The notes beneath the pieces are model-generated. The model saw only the letters and a program-made list of their open reading frames with translations. It was not told where the DNA came from and did no database searches. The position numbers and the translations under genes were made by a program. From assembly GCA_905220665.1 (NCBI GenBank), contig CAJNAR010000006.1, positions 310,001 to 374,000 on the forward strand: DNA of 64,000 nucleotides, written 5' to 3'. Shown in pieces: positions 1-10,943 of the stretch; positions within the stretch are counted from its first letter, which is position 1, and every line of letters begins with the position of its first letter. This DNA is from Albugo candida. Lineage: Eukaryota > Oomycota > Peronosporomycetes > Albuginales > Albuginaceae.

Positions 1-925
1 ATTGATCCCACTGAAACCCACAACCAGTTGCATAACTGATGTCTCCTACATGCAAAAGGAAATTATTGAATCCCTGTCGAATATCGTCAAAGACACGCTT
101 TGCTGTCCATTCCGCCGACTGATACATAAATCCTCCCATATCGCCGTACGCAATGAACTTGACGTTTTCAATCTCTCTTTCCGGTCTTGATATGAACGAG
201 TCAATTCTGCTCCAGCCAATTGCATCATTGCCAAACTGGTAGTAGTAACGCGTACTTGGATGTAGGTCAGACATTATCACTTTGTGCATAAAACCTGGAT
301 TTCGAAATCGCCACTGGGACACAATAGTGGCTGGACGGTGGCACATATCCTTTGCTTCGTATGTCGTCCACGTACCGCTAGCATAACGATCCAAAGCTTC
401 ACGAGATAGTCCATATCGCACCATTGGCTCGGTAGCATTCGAATCCGAATTAAACATGACCACCATCTCGTTCCATAGCGAAGTGAACGACAAGTGGCCC
501 TGTTTCGGTGTGTTGAACGATTCTTTCATCTTCACAACCACTTTATCAATCACGTGGTACCCAAATTGAAACAGGGAGAAATGATGATATCGTACAACAT
601 AATCGCATCTCAACATAATCTGACGATAGAACACGACAGTGTTGTGATAGGAATATCGGACAACATAAACCTTGAACAGGAAATCGCCATCGTTTTGTTG
701 TGGTCCACAAGTGATTGAAATAAAGTCTAGCAAACTCCAAGAAAAGTTTTGGTTCCACTGAACCTTGAGGTCCTCGCCATCACGTAATTGGGACGGAGTC
801 ACTCGGAGTCCTAGTTTCAGTGCCGTTGTTTGTGACGACGAAACGACTCGAAAATTTGACTCGAACACATCATTGGCTGAGAGTAACTGCCATTGTGCTG
901 CGATTGCAATAAACACACATCGCAT
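1..925 (-). CDS. Purple acid phosphatase, left copy (cut by window edge)
   Basis: This is the N-terminal part (about 308 codons) of a second copy of the purple acid phosphatase found complete at 11418-13118. It lies in the left arm of the inverted repeat, and coordinates pair as x + y = 12343, so the ATG at 925 matches the ATG at 11418. The frame is open to the window edge, so the metal-site blocks beyond the GDMG and GDISY motifs lie outside. It begins with the same hydrophobic leader. It is predicted to be a secreted metallophosphoesterase hydrolysing phosphomonoesters. Whether the copy is functional cannot be judged from this part. Confidence 0.8.
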   Translation of the reverse strand, partial: MRCVFIAIAAQWQLLSANDVFESNFRVVSSSQTTALKLGLRVTPSQLRDGEDLKVQWNQNFSWSLLDFISITCGPQQNDGDFLFKVYVVRYSYHNTVVFYRQIMLRCDYVVRYHHFSLFQFGYHVIDKVVVKMKESFNTPKQGHLSFTSLWNEMVVMFNSDSNATEPMVRYGLSREALDRYASGTWTTYEAKDMCHRPATIVSQWRFRNPGFMHKVIMSDLHPSTRYYYQFGNDAIGWSRIDSFISRPEREIENVKFIAYGDMGGFMYQSAEWTAKRVFDDIRQGFNNFLLHVGDISYATGCGFQWDQ

Positions 926-2841
926 TCCTCTTGTATAGATATGTAAGGATAATGTTAACGTGATGTATTTCACATCTATTTTGTGACAGATGTTCACAAA
1001 TGTACAGTACCTTACAAAATCGCTCTGGCTGCGATGAAACCTTGCTTTTAAGATAGATATGGGACAAACGACGTTAGCTACTCGTATCGTTAGTACAATA
1101 TCATATAATATCTACTCATATAGTTCCAATCAACAAAAAAAAAATGAATTCTCAAGCATGGCAATCAGCATGTGCAGGTTATATCCGCTTCGAAAGCTAT
1201 ATTGGGACATTTTCTATTAATATGAGTTGCGCGTTATCATGCGGCTGTAATAAATTTCAACAATTATACGCAAAGTATAGCATCGCTGTTGTGTGAACGT
1301 TACCATGTCCGACGCTGATAGATACCAAACAGAGACAAAGTATCTCCTCAGCCGTACGAAACGCCGAGCAGCATGCACTCCATAGGTCACTTCAAAACGT
1401 CACAACTCGACAGCACAATTACGTTGATGATGCTGTCTCGGTGCATGAAAGTATCCACGAGTGTACTCTTCCGCGACTGGCAATTGCTGCGTACCACTGT
1501 TAGAAACGTGTCGTGTGCGATGCCGCCGATCTTGGTTACTTATAAAGTGGGCATCAGGTTGCAAAGTTGATGGCGTCAAGTGAGAGCTCTTGGCATCTTG
1601 CGAGTCCGGTTCACAAGGTTTTAATGACAATTTGTCTGGTTGCTGCGGTGTGTTCTCTTTGAAATACTCGTCCACTGTTTCCATTGTCTCACCATTTCGT
1701 TTCGCTTGCTTCTGTAGCTTGTACTTTTTGTAAAAGGCGTAAAGCGATCGGACAGTTAGCATGAAAAGCACAACTAGATTCAATCCGACAATTGCCAGAG
1801 ACACCCCGTGCTGTAATTCAGTTGGAAATCCATCGGCGCCAGCAGCACTGATGAGGAAGAATGTCAATACCAAAGCAGCGATTTTCATTATTGTCACAAA
1901 GCTGGTGGTTGTTTGTACGAAACGGGAATGATGTGGCGAGCGAATCTCCAGGTACACGAAAAACAACACGTGAGCTGACAATAAAATGCCAACTTGTACA
2001 GCAGAACTGATTCCAACAAATCCAGTTACGCATCCGGCAAGTAATACGAGCATCATCTTGGGGGCGAAGAAATAGCGATCTTTGAATTTATACTCGTCGT
2101 ATAGTGCTCCATATCGCATGCACACAGCTTTCTCCAAATGCGTTGAAGTACCCACATCTTTAATCTGCTCCTCATTCTGTTTCACGATATAGTATCCAAA
2201 AAATATGATACCGATAGCCAAGAATACTAGCGACAAAATCGCCGCGTATAGTTTGATATCTGTAAGCTCATCCATTTCAAAAGATCGATAGATTTGATAC
2301 GTCGCAGTCAGACCAATCGTGTATTGTGATAAAGTCAGAATCAATATCTCGAAACCGATCATTTTGTCGTAAAAAAGAGTCAAGAATTTTGTTCTTGACA
2401 TAAATATCCCTGCAATCAAGTAGGCCAATCCGAAAAGACCCAATATGCCAAACAAAATACATCCGACTCCAGCGAGGGTTGCAAGAAATAGCATGTCTTC
2501 ATCGATTCCGACATATCGAGAGTACACTGCAACACCAGACATAGATGACCTATCAGAAGCATCTAGTCGCCGGTGTGAGTCACTTTGTTTTGCCTTCCAG
2601 AATGGAAACATAAACATGAATGATGACATCTGGACAGCCATATGAGTTTGGGCCGTTGAGGATCCAGATATGTTGAGACAATTCAAGGCAGCAATAAATT
2701 GACAAAAGTCGATGCTGACTACCGCATTGATCCCACTACTCCCTCCAACGAATGTAGCACCACTGGATGAGCTTATCGCTGCTAAGCCAGCACTCCCAAT
2801 CGTAACGGAGGTAACAGTGTGGGCCAAGGGTGTAACAACGG
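1..2841. repeat. Left arm of a large inverted repeat (mate 9502-12342)
   Basis: The reverse complement of this stretch reproduces 9502-12342 almost base for base, with the constant pairing x + y = 12343 and few differences. Those I saw are clustered, for example around 2391-2405 against 9938-9952. The arm carries the 3' half of the membrane-protein gene and the 5' part of the PAP gene. Homology stops near 2841, inside the membrane-protein gene. It continues beyond the left window edge. Confidence 0.95.
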
Positions 2842-4327
2842 TTCCCAATGTCGTAGTGCTATCTTTCGGTACAATTCCATGCTGCATGGCTATGATGCGG
2901 TCAATTTTTTTTTGGTCGTCAGTTGTGACAATTTCCGACTGAGGAGAACAAGTGCACCTAGAATATGATCCGTCAAATGCAGTAGAGCATGTACTTGACG
3001 ATGTAACCAATATATTGGTATTGTACGGAGGATTGCTTGGATTCACGTTCATACTCGACAACATTGAAGAAGTCATAAATGAGGAGAGGTTGTAACCTTT
3101 GTAAATCGGTGATGCTATTCCAACCGAAGAGGTATAATTCCAAATATTTTTTTCACAAGTGGGGAAGCTACATAGCGAGACACAAAACACTCCCCCAGCC
3201 GTCGGTACTTGTATGTTTGATAGCGTACAGCTACTTGCCGTGACAGCGGCTTCGACATTCAAAAGAGCTTGTCCACACCGAATATTGAGTGTAATCCACT
3301 GCTTATAAAAATCCATGTCGCATGCAAATGAAGCATCGTACCCAGTTGCGATTGACTCGTAAGAGCTAGAGCTTTTGATCGAGCTACTATTTTCCGTCAA
3401 GCCAGAGACCTTGCTCGAGCTAGAGTCCGTTATAGCGTTCGGACTTTTGGGCAAACTTGGGGCCTTGGCCAGGTTGAGTCCCTCATCTTTTGAAAGGCTC
3501 TTGGACGATGCTGGTTCGGACCTCAGAACAGCAGTATGAGTGCCGTTAGCTGTTTCTTCAGGCTTCAATTTATCCACCACGGGAGTCATTTTTTCATTTT
3601 TCAGTACTTTTTCTGTAGGAAGCGAAGCTTTGTCGACATCAGGTGAATGTAATGTGTAATCAGCTGAAATGGGATTTTCTGAAGCTAAAAGACGACTCCC
3701 CAATAAAGTCGAGTGACCATTCCCTTCAGTTTTCGTCAGATCAGAGGTCAGATCCGTGGCTTTGGCTGCCGAGGAACCTTTCTTCTGCTTCTCTAAGTCA
3801 TCCTTTGACCCGGCAACTTTCTCAGGGATCGGAACTTTTTCGTTTCTGATTTTTTCTTTTGGCAGTTCACTACTTGTTATTTCATTCCTTGGGATTTCAT
3901 TTTTTGCCTTTTCATGTGATTTCACTTCATTCTTTTTCACTTCGCTCTTTGTTTCGCTCTTCGGTGGTCCGCCCTTTTTATGTCCACTCTTAATTGTTTC
4001 ATTCTTCTTCGTTTCGGACAATGGGTGATCAGAAGGTAGTATTCCGTTACTGGACTCGGGTTCCTTTACACTAGTTTTCACATCTTTAGAACCGGGAATC
4101 AATGTTTGATCCAGATTGTTTCCAATTTGAAGCGGAGATGTACCGCTAATGTCTGAGATCTGATTAGTTTTGTTTTCGACATTGTTCGGAGGTATATTCT
4201 CCTTTACAGACGCTATTGCGTAGTTGGCGGCATTCGATATACGCACTTTGCATATTGCCTGAGGACGAATATCCACTACGTAAGACTTTAATACCAAGAG
4301 AATTAGCTTCACAGTGACAATGTTCAT
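1400..4327 (-). CDS. TRP-like polytopic membrane protein with K/E/S-rich and Cys-rich ectodomain
   Basis: The protein is 975 residues. I start it at the ATG at 4327 because the upstream in-frame codon at 4354 is TTG. It begins with a hydrophobic leader (about residues 1-20). Next is a long low-complexity stretch rich in Lys, Glu, Ser and Pro (about 35-320), with repeated KNE/KSE/KNEV-type words. A Cys-rich ectodomain follows (about 330-470), then a Ser/Thr/Ala/Gly-rich stalk. About seven hydrophobic helices lie between 611 and 840, and a basic C-terminal tail ends the protein. A motif RYGALYDEYKFKDRYFF between membrane helices resembles the cytoplasmic linkers of fungal TRP-like/Flc membrane proteins. 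A cell-surface channel- or sensor-like role is inference. The gene lies upstream of PAP on the same strand with a 474-nt gap. Its last 470-odd residues are duplicated at 9502-10943. Confidence 0.75.
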   Translation of the reverse strand: MNIVTVKLILLVLKSYVVDIRPQAICKVRISNAANYAIASVKENIPPNNVENKTNQISDISGTSPLQIGNNLDQTLIPGSKDVKTSVKEPESSNGILPSDHPLSETKKNETIKSGHKKGGPPKSETKSEVKKNEVKSHEKAKNEIPRNEITSSELPKEKIRNEKVPIPEKVAGSKDDLEKQKKGSSAAKATDLTSDLTKTEGNGHSTLLGSRLLASENPISADYTLHSPDVDKASLPTEKVLKNEKMTPVVDKLKPEETANGTHTAVLRSEPASSKSLSKDEGLNLAKAPSLPKSPNAITDSSSSKVSGLTENSSSIKSSSSYESIATGYDASFACDMDFYKQWITLNIRCGQALLNVEAAVTASSCTLSNIQVPTAGGVFCVSLCSFPTCEKNIWNYTSSVGIASPIYKGYNLSSFMTSSMLSSMNVNPSNPPYNTNILVTSSSTCSTAFDGSYSRCTCSPQSEIVTTDDQKKIDRIIAMQHGIVPKDSTTTLGTVVTPLAHTVTSVTIGSAGLAAISSSSGATFVGGSSGINAVVSIDFCQFIAALNCLNISGSSTAQTHMAVQMSSFMFMFPFWKAKQSDSHRRLDASDRSSMSGVAVYSRYVGIDEDMLFLATLAGVGCILFGILGLFGLAYLIAGIFMSRTKFLTLFYDKMIGFEILILTLSQYTIGLTATYQIYRSFEMDELTDIKLYAAILSLVFLAIGIIFFGYYIVKQNEEQIKDVGTSTHLEKAVCMRYGALYDEYKFKDRYFFAPKMMLVLLAGCVTGFVGISSAVQVGILLSAHVLFFVYLEIRSPHHSRFVQTTTSFVTIMKIAALVLTFFLISAAGADGFPTELQHGVSLAIVGLNLVVLFMLTVRSLYAFYKKYKLQKQAKRNGETMETVDEYFKENTPQQPDKLSLKPCEPDSQDAKSSHLTPSTLQPDAHFISNQDRRHRTRHVSNSGTQQLPVAEEYTRGYFHAPRQHHQRNCAVEL

Positions 4328-4639
4328 GTTCCAATGATATAGTCTGATGGACAATGGTTGCGTAGTGTAAATTTAGGTACTCAGCAGGAGAGCTGACTTA
4401 AAAGTAAAAATGCCACAACAGGCTAAGTAGCCTTTCGTTAACCGGACTGATACTTGACATCCTTTCTACCTTGATTAGAGCTCTAGCAACATGCTTGGGA
4501 TCCACGACAGCGTTATGGAGCAAACTCGTAACTTCTTACCTAACCACGAGCTTGGTTTTTTTTTGAAACAGTAACCGTGATGGCATCAGTCACCGACCAG
4601 CTGCCTCTACATTACCGGGTCGGTGGGATAAGATGATAT

Positions 4640-6300
4640 TTTTAGCGCAAAAGAGAGATCAATTGCCACTTTGAAAGCTGCGATTTTAACGATTACAGAA
4701 GATACCAACAGCCACAGAAGCCAAAACGTGACATACTGGACACTGCACATAAAGCATACATATTTCTCTATGGAATATTATCTGGAATCCGATCGGCTAT
4801 TGCTCAAATCTTTTTGGTGTGGTGGAATTGATTCTACTACTATCTTGAAGTACCGTGTGATGGATGCTACATCGAATTTACACGGAAGTGATATATATAT
4901 GCTCCAACTTGACAATTTTAGACTCGAAGAGGTGTCTATGTGAACATGAACACAGAGACACACGAATCGGCTGACATGCTTTTTGTGGTTGAACGTACAC
5001 ATGAAAGCTTTGCCAATTGCGATTCGATTAGAAAATCGGACTTTCTTTGCTGCCGCGTTGTCGTTGGCATCGTCTAGATATGCCAAATATCATGTCTCCA
5101 AGTCGAGCAATCAAGTTTGGTTAGAACGTTGCGCAAGCCAATTTTGCATGCACGACTGGTTCGAGTGATAAAATTATAGCCGGTCTCGCTGAATTGCAGA
5201 AAGAATCGGGCTCTAGACGTGGACTTGTTGGATAGATTGGCAGTCTGCAGTCTCACAAGATGCAAAAGTATCTTCTGCCCTCCAACGATTGAAAATATTT
5301 TACTTACTTTATATGATGAATTTAACACAATGCAAGCTGACCGATGGCTTCAGAAGTCACATATCAAACTCAACTCGGTCGGGCGATGAGAGTCACCATC
5401 TAAATTTGTATCGATCTGGAACATTAATGCTCAAACGGTTTGAAGCCGACTCTTGCGTTGCACAAAACAAGGTTCACATAACCTGTTGAGCTAGTCCAAG
5501 ATCTACGCAAAGACATAACTATTCAAGTGATCAAACGAATGCTGATATCTGGTCAATGGCTTCTTCGTGCAACCAATCTCAAGTATAGGTGACCGCTGTT
5601 TACAAGATAATAACGCGCTACCAACTTGGAGTAAGAAGAAACCTGGTATATCTTACGGCACTGATCAAGGTGCATTCTTCATCAAGCAAATCCTTTGAAG
5701 ACATCAAGTTAGTATATCAGAATACAATGATTTTGAACGAATGGATTTTTGAGTATTTCGCGCACGAGCCGAAAGAAGCGTTCTCTTCTATGGGAAATGT
5801 TTGATGAAATCGTGTCGAAGGAAATCTTGCCGGGCAAATGGGAGGGATTAGGACCAAGATGCATCAAGGTGCGAGCTATTTCCGGTGAAAAGAAAAACTT
5901 TGGAATTTCACGAAATGGTGTCAAACAGCACAATTACAAAAGGAGCCTTCGCTCACGACTGAGTACAAAAAAAGTCATGTTACCCGACTGTCTTGACAAT
6001 TTGCAGTGTCACATCGGCAAACCAGCGACCGGTTGTCAGATATCAGTGTACCCTGACACCTAGCCAACTTGAACTTATACAGAGCGCATTTTGCAGGGAG
6101 AAATCGAGGAAATCAATCCGAAATACATCAGTTACGGGAACTGATAGGTCACACACTCGAGATGAAGATGACGTAGTGTCTGAATTCGAGACACGTCTAA
6201 TTGACCAACTGGAGCTTTCGTTGGTTTATCTTTGCCCAGCATATGTAATTCCTAAAGACCATGAAGGAGAGTGGCGACCTCGGATTGAGTAATATGGAGT
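4640..6300 (+). pseudogene. Decayed copy of the LRR/coiled-coil gene seen at 60.2-62.4 kb
   Basis: Short ORFs in shifting frames match the better-preserved gene on the minus strand at 60.2-62.4 kb, in the same order. EYYLESDRLLLKS (4770-4815) matches YHLEPDRLLLQS. NTMQADRWLQKSHIKL (about 5320-5370) matches RTMQADGWLQESHYQT. The FAHEPKE block (about 5755) matches RFAHESKEK. SHTRDED followed by ETRLIDQLELSL (about 6150-6215) matches SHTRAEDE and EARLIDQLELTL. Stops and frame changes between blocks make a single product unlikely, although some breaks could be short introns. This places an LRR relic upstream of the pepsin-like relic, as in the other units. Confidence 0.65.
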
Positions 6301-6996
6301 AATTACCGCACACTTTTCTTTGGTCCTATTCCTTTTTCGCGCCATCAGCAATTGCATAAAAATTATAGATTAAAGTCATAAGATATCTTAAAAAGCACGT
6401 TGAGAAACACAAAAGGTCTTCGAAATGTGCGCCTGCACACCATGATGCTGCACACCAAAGGCGATTCTTTGATCAGAATGGCACGTCAACGTAAAGCCAT
6501 TTGCTTCCAATCGTTCAATCGGTTCCGATTTTGAGGAAATCCAGATATTGTAAGATCAAATAATCGGTCTTGAATGACAGGTAAACGCCTGCAGCTCCAA
6601 TTTGATCGGTGGCAAAATGTGGATTTGTCCGACCGACGAGTATACCTGTAAAAAGAATTGCCCAACTGGATCGTAAGAAACTGGGGCAGTAGATCATGAT
6701 AAATTCCGTGAGATTTTGTCAGAAGTGTCATTTACCTGGAGTGCTCATAGCCACTACAGGTATCAAGGACTCGAAATCGAGGACTCATTAGTATGAAGTC
6801 AGGACATCACAAATTCGATAACTCAGGTAAGGACGCGTCCGATAAAGTCAGTCGACTTCAAAACAGGTGCTCGGTGGACTGTTAAATCAAACCTATTTTT
6901 TGAGCCGTTCATCGAAGAGCTGAGAAGTACTGCTTATAAGGGGATCCGACGATGACAAGTATTCCTCGCTGTCTACATCCCTTTATAATTTATATC
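6301..6996. other. No gene seen
   Basis: There is no convincing coding signal. Only short overlapping ORFs on both strands are present. The stretch lies between the LRR relic and the DNA element. The last eight bases (6989-6996) are the left target-site copy TTTATATC of that element. Confidence 0.5.
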
Positions 6997-7704
6997 GGGA
7001 GCCGCTAACCAGCCCTTAGCCTCCATACATTAATAGCTTGGTGGCCTCTGATTGGTTCAAACAAATATAGCAGAGTAAATGAAATAAAATTAGGAGAATC
7101 ATTATTCAGCCCTACCCTTCATAAATTAATGGAGATCGGGACCTCTGATTGGTCTGAATAGATGCAACGGAATAAAATACAATAAAATCACACTTCAACT
7201 CATCAGACCCAACTTTCAGCAATGCATGCCTCCTTCGCTGCTTCGATGATCTACCTTGAGACAACTTGCCTGATTTACAAGGAGCGTTTTTTTGCTATCC
7301 TACACAATAAGCGCCATATGGGCATGTACTAATATTTTGGGTGGAGAGCGTCCATGCTGCTCTCAAAAACTGAATCTTTGTGTCAACAGGTAATCTGTAT
7401 TTTATGCTAATTGTGCGGGAAAAAGTTACATTTATCTGACAATTCATTTATTGCAGGTGATCTACTCTCATTGGATTCAGCAGTTCGCCTTGCTTGCGAA
7501 GGCCAGCTTGCTGTCATTGTGCAGCAAATGCAAAGCAGCACCAACAGCACCAACAACACCTGCAGAAGTAGATTTAGATATAAACCTAGCCAATCTTAAT
7601 ACTTAGAACATATGTTTAAATAAGGGTACTCCTTTTAGCCAATCATAACTCGTAATCATAGCCTAGATGCTGTATTTAAGGGTTAGGGCTGGCTAGCGGC
7701 TCCC
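6997..7704. mobile_element. Non-autonomous hAT-like DNA transposon (708 bp, TIRs, 8-bp TSD)
   Basis: The left end begins GGGAGCCGCTAACCAGCCCT. The right end, read as reverse complement, begins GGGAGCCGCTAGCCAGCCCT. That is a terminal inverted repeat of about 20 bp with one mismatch. The element is flanked by perfect 8-bp direct repeats, TTTATATC, at 6989-6996 and 7705-7712. An 8-bp target duplication is typical of the hAT superfamily (also of P elements). Inside, CAGCCCT-containing subterminal repeats of about 95 bp recur near 7009 and 7104, each carrying CTCTGATTGG. No transposase ORF is present; the only ORF (7411-7599) is 62 codons. The element must depend on a transposase supplied elsewhere. 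Confidence 0.85.
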
Positions 7705-8386
7705 TTTATATCCGGCTGAATCCGAGCATTCTACAAATCAGATGCTCTCAAGTACGCTTTGCCGCGCTCGTCAATTAAAAGCCACCAAAAATATATCGAC
7801 AAGATAGCTCAACATCGAAGCCATTACATGCCGCTTTCTAATAGAGTCCAGCAAGACATAGTATCGCTGTGTTAGGTGGTCATAGCACTTACTGCAAGGT
7901 TTGGACTAAAAGTTTTATAGCTGAAGGAAAGGTGCCTGCTTGAAACTCTTCCATCATCTAATTTCCAGAATTTTCGAGTCTTCGTAAACGCATTTGTACA
8001 TAAATATTGGCTATCTGTAGAGGTGGTCCAGAAACTCAGAAGACCGATGGATTCTCTTGTCACTGAGAACTTTTGAGACGGAGAAATGTAACTTGTCATT
8101 AGCCCCGTAATGCATGATTCGGATGCAATCGCATTTGAGACAGAAATTTAGCAGCCGATACTTTATAAAAACATTTACCACCAGAAAATGACGCAGACAA
8201 ATACTTACCTTTTGCATCTCTGGAATCTACAAAAGCGTCAAAATTGAAGCCTTGGTCTGTCTTCTGTGCTACCCTTCCTAGTCAAGGTAGCTTTGAATGG
8301 GTTAGTGCTAGTAACCAGCGCTGTTTTCCAAGAATGTGAAGAAGAGGTACGTCACGACTACCAAAATCGAGACAGTTACGATTGTG

Positions 8387-8518
8387 ATATCTAAGGTGAT
8401 ACATCTGTTGGTAAACGTAAAGCAACGATCGAGCTACAAAACTGCTCTGAAATATATCGTAGAGGTCAGGGAGGTTCTGGCCTGGATTCAAAACAGCTAT
8501 GTTGACTTATGGCTCAGT
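8387..8518. repeat. Inverted repeat arm A (mate 8696-8827)
   Basis: The stretch pairs with 8696-8827 as reverse complement (x + y = 17214) with about one mismatch noted. In sense orientation it encodes the segment leading into the psi-loop of the pepsin-like relic. Confidence 0.9.
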
Positions 8519-8564
8519 GATTGCCACAATATCTCTTAACTTCTGAACTCATTCGATCAGTCAC

Positions 8565-8695
8565 TGAATGAAAATTGTTTCATTTCTAACGAGTGCTCTG
8601 CCAAATGTGATAAGGTTTAAGACATCGACCTACCTTATTTCAAGTTGCACCTTGCAGGTGTTGAAAGTATATGTATTGAAGCACACAATATAGAT
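8565..8695. repeat. Direct repeat D1 (mate 8827-8957)
   Basis: About 131 bp are repeated 262 bp downstream with a handful of differences. The repeat encodes the block around GIDLPYFKLHLAG of the pepsin-like relic. Confidence 0.9.
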
Positions 8696-8827
8696 ACTGA
8701 GCCATAAGTCAACATAGCTGTTTTGAATCCAGGCCAGAACCTCCCTGACCTCTACGATATATTTCAGAGCAGTTTTGTAGCTCGATCGTTGCTTTACGTT
8801 TACCAACAGATGTATCACCTAAGATAT
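8696..8827. repeat. Inverted repeat arm A' (mate 8387-8518)
   Basis: This is the reverse complement of 8387-8518. It sits exactly between the two direct repeats, so the order is A, D1, inverted A, D2. Confidence 0.9.
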
Positions 8828-8957
8828 GAATGATAATTGTTTCCTTTCTAACGAGTGCTCTGCCAAATGTGATAAGGTTAAAGGCATCGACCTACCTTAT
8901 TTCAAGTTGCACCTTGCAGGTGTTGGAAGTATATGTATTGATGCACACAATATAGAT
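8827..8957. repeat. Direct repeat D2 (mate 8565-8695)
   Basis: This is the second copy of the 131-bp direct repeat. It continues into the C-terminal block of the relic. Confidence 0.9.
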
Positions 8958-9501
8958 ATATGCTTTACACAAGCGAGTCTGCATCAAAGTGCTTTATGAC
9001 GCCCAGAGCTTGGGAAAAGGAGAGAAGATGTATATCATAGGCGCTTCAACCTCGAAACGGTGTGCTTTCAGATTGTACTCTGTTGTAGCGAGTCAACTAG
9101 CTGTTCGAGGTATCCCGGCCCAAGCCCGTGAGCCTCTCATGAAGCCGGCCTCACTAACACAAAAGCACCGGAATAGCAACCTGGGTAAAGAGCAGGACAG
9201 CGGCCTGTCTTTATTTCTTCCAGATTTTCAGTGGGGGAGATCCAGGACCTTTTTTTAGATTCGAGAGCTTTAAGGAGAGAAGAGAACTGATTTTCGACTA
9301 CGGGAATCACCACATCCGTTGATATATGAACTCTGGAATTTGAGATAGAAACGTACAAATTATTCGCTGATACCTGGCATTATAAATATTATCTGATCCA
9401 GCCAAGTTCATTTCAGAATCCTGTCATGTTTTCCCATTGGACAGCCTACAGCTTTCATATACGAGTTAAGTAAAATTGCTATTCTGCGGCATACAACGCA
9501 G

Positions 9502-10943
9502 CTGTTGTTACACTCTTGGCCAACACTGTTACCTCCGTTACGATTGGGAGTGCTGGCTTAGCAGCGATAAGCTCATCCAGTGGTGCTACATTCGTTGGAG
9601 GGAGTAGTGGGATCAATGCGGTAGTCAGCATCGACTCTTGTCAATTTATTGCTGCCTTAAATTGTCTCAACATATCTGGATCCTCAACGGCCCAAACTCA
9701 TATGGCTGTCCAGATGTCATCATTCATGTTTATGTTTCCATTCTGGAAGGCAAAACAAAGTGACTCACACCGGCGACTAGATGCTTCTGATAGGTCGTCT
9801 ATGACTGGTGTTGCAGTGTACTCTCGATATGTCGGAATCGATGAAGACATGCTATTTCTTGCAACCCTCGCTGGAGTCGGATGTATTTTGTTTGGCATAT
9901 TGGGTCTTTTCGGATTGGCCTACTTGATTGCAGGGATCTTTGTGTCACGGAAAAAATTCTTGACTCTTTTTTACGACAAAATGATCGGTTTCGAGATATT
10001 GATTCTGACTTTATCACAATACACGATTGGTCTGACTGCGACGTATCAAATCTATCGATCTTTTGAAATGGATGAGCTTACAGATATCAAACTATACGCG
10101 GCGATTTTGTCGCTAGTATTCTTGGCTATCGGTATCATATTTTTTGGATACTATATCGTGAAACAGAATGAGGAGCAGATTAAAGATGTGGGTACTTCAA
10201 CGCATTTGGAGAAAGCTGTGTGCATGCGATATGGAGCACTATACGACGAGTATAAATTCAAAGATCGCTATTTCTTCGCCCCCAAGATGATGCTCGTATT
10301 ACTTGCCGGATGCGTAACTGGATTTGTTGGAATCAGTTCTGCTGTACAAGTTGGCATTTTATTGTCAGCTCACGTGTTGTTTTTCGTGTACCTGGAGATT
10401 CGCTCGCCACATCATTCCCGTTTCGTACAAACAACCACCAGCTTTGTGACAATAATGAAAATCGCTGCTTTGGTATTGACATTCTTCCTCATCAGTGCTG
10501 CTGGCGCCGATGGATTTCCAACTGAATTACAGCACGGGGTGTCTCTGGCAATTGTCGGATTGAATCTAGTTGTGCTTTTCATGCTAACTGTCCGATCGCT
10601 TTACGCCTTTTACAAAAAGTACAAGCTACAGAAGCAAGCGAAACGAAATGGTGAGACAATGGAAACAGTGGACGAGTATTTCAAAGAGAACACACCGCAG
10701 CAACCAGACAAATTGTCATTAAAACCTTGTGAACCGGACTCGCAAGATGCCAAGAGCTCTCACTTGACGCCATCAACTTTGCAACCTGATGCCCACTTTA
10801 TAAGTAACCAAGATCGGCGGCATCGCACACGACACGTTTCTAACAGTGGTACGCAGCAATTGCCAGTCGCGGAAGAGTACACTCGTGGATACTTTCATGC
10901 ACCGAGACAGCATCATCAACGTAATTGTGCTGTCGAGTTGTGA
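9502..10943 (+). pseudogene. 5'-truncated copy of the TRP-like membrane-protein gene
   Basis: The frame encodes the last 475 or so residues of the 1400-4327 protein almost unchanged. All the membrane helices and the tail are present. Differences are few: Phe to Ser, Ser to Thr, and Met/Thr to Val/Lys around the end of the first helix. The homology begins abruptly at about 9502. Upstream in frame there is no ATG before a TAA at 9471, and the leader, K/E/S-rich region and Cys-rich domain are missing. The first internal ATG is near 9702. It is therefore a truncated duplicate unless an upstream exon supplies a start. Confidence 0.8.

Larger units (their letters stand above)
8040..9090 (+). pseudogene. 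Pepsin-like secreted protein relic with an internal inverted duplication
   Basis: Blocks in family order can be read in changing frames. An N-lobe piece (about 8070-8150) reads DGEM, LVI, then DSDAIAFETEI, matching DGEMELVI and DSDVIAFEPE of the 49.1-kb member. Next comes SFEWVSASNQ (about 8290), matching SFEWVGTSDP. A psi-loop piece LTYGSVIATIS follows (about 8500-8535), then GIDLPYFKLHLAG in two copies (about 8628-8670 and 8890-8930), and EKMYIIGASTSKR (about 9025-9065), the C-terminal motif. Internal stops and a back-to-front duplicate segment destroy the frame. It lies immediately upstream of the truncated membrane-protein copy, as expected for the recurring unit. Confidence 0.8.

Noticed and set aside
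3756..4028. Phe/Ser-rich ORF opposite the membrane-protein gene
   Set aside because: It is the antisense of a Lys/Glu-rich low-complexity region, which naturally yields open Phe/Ser frames.
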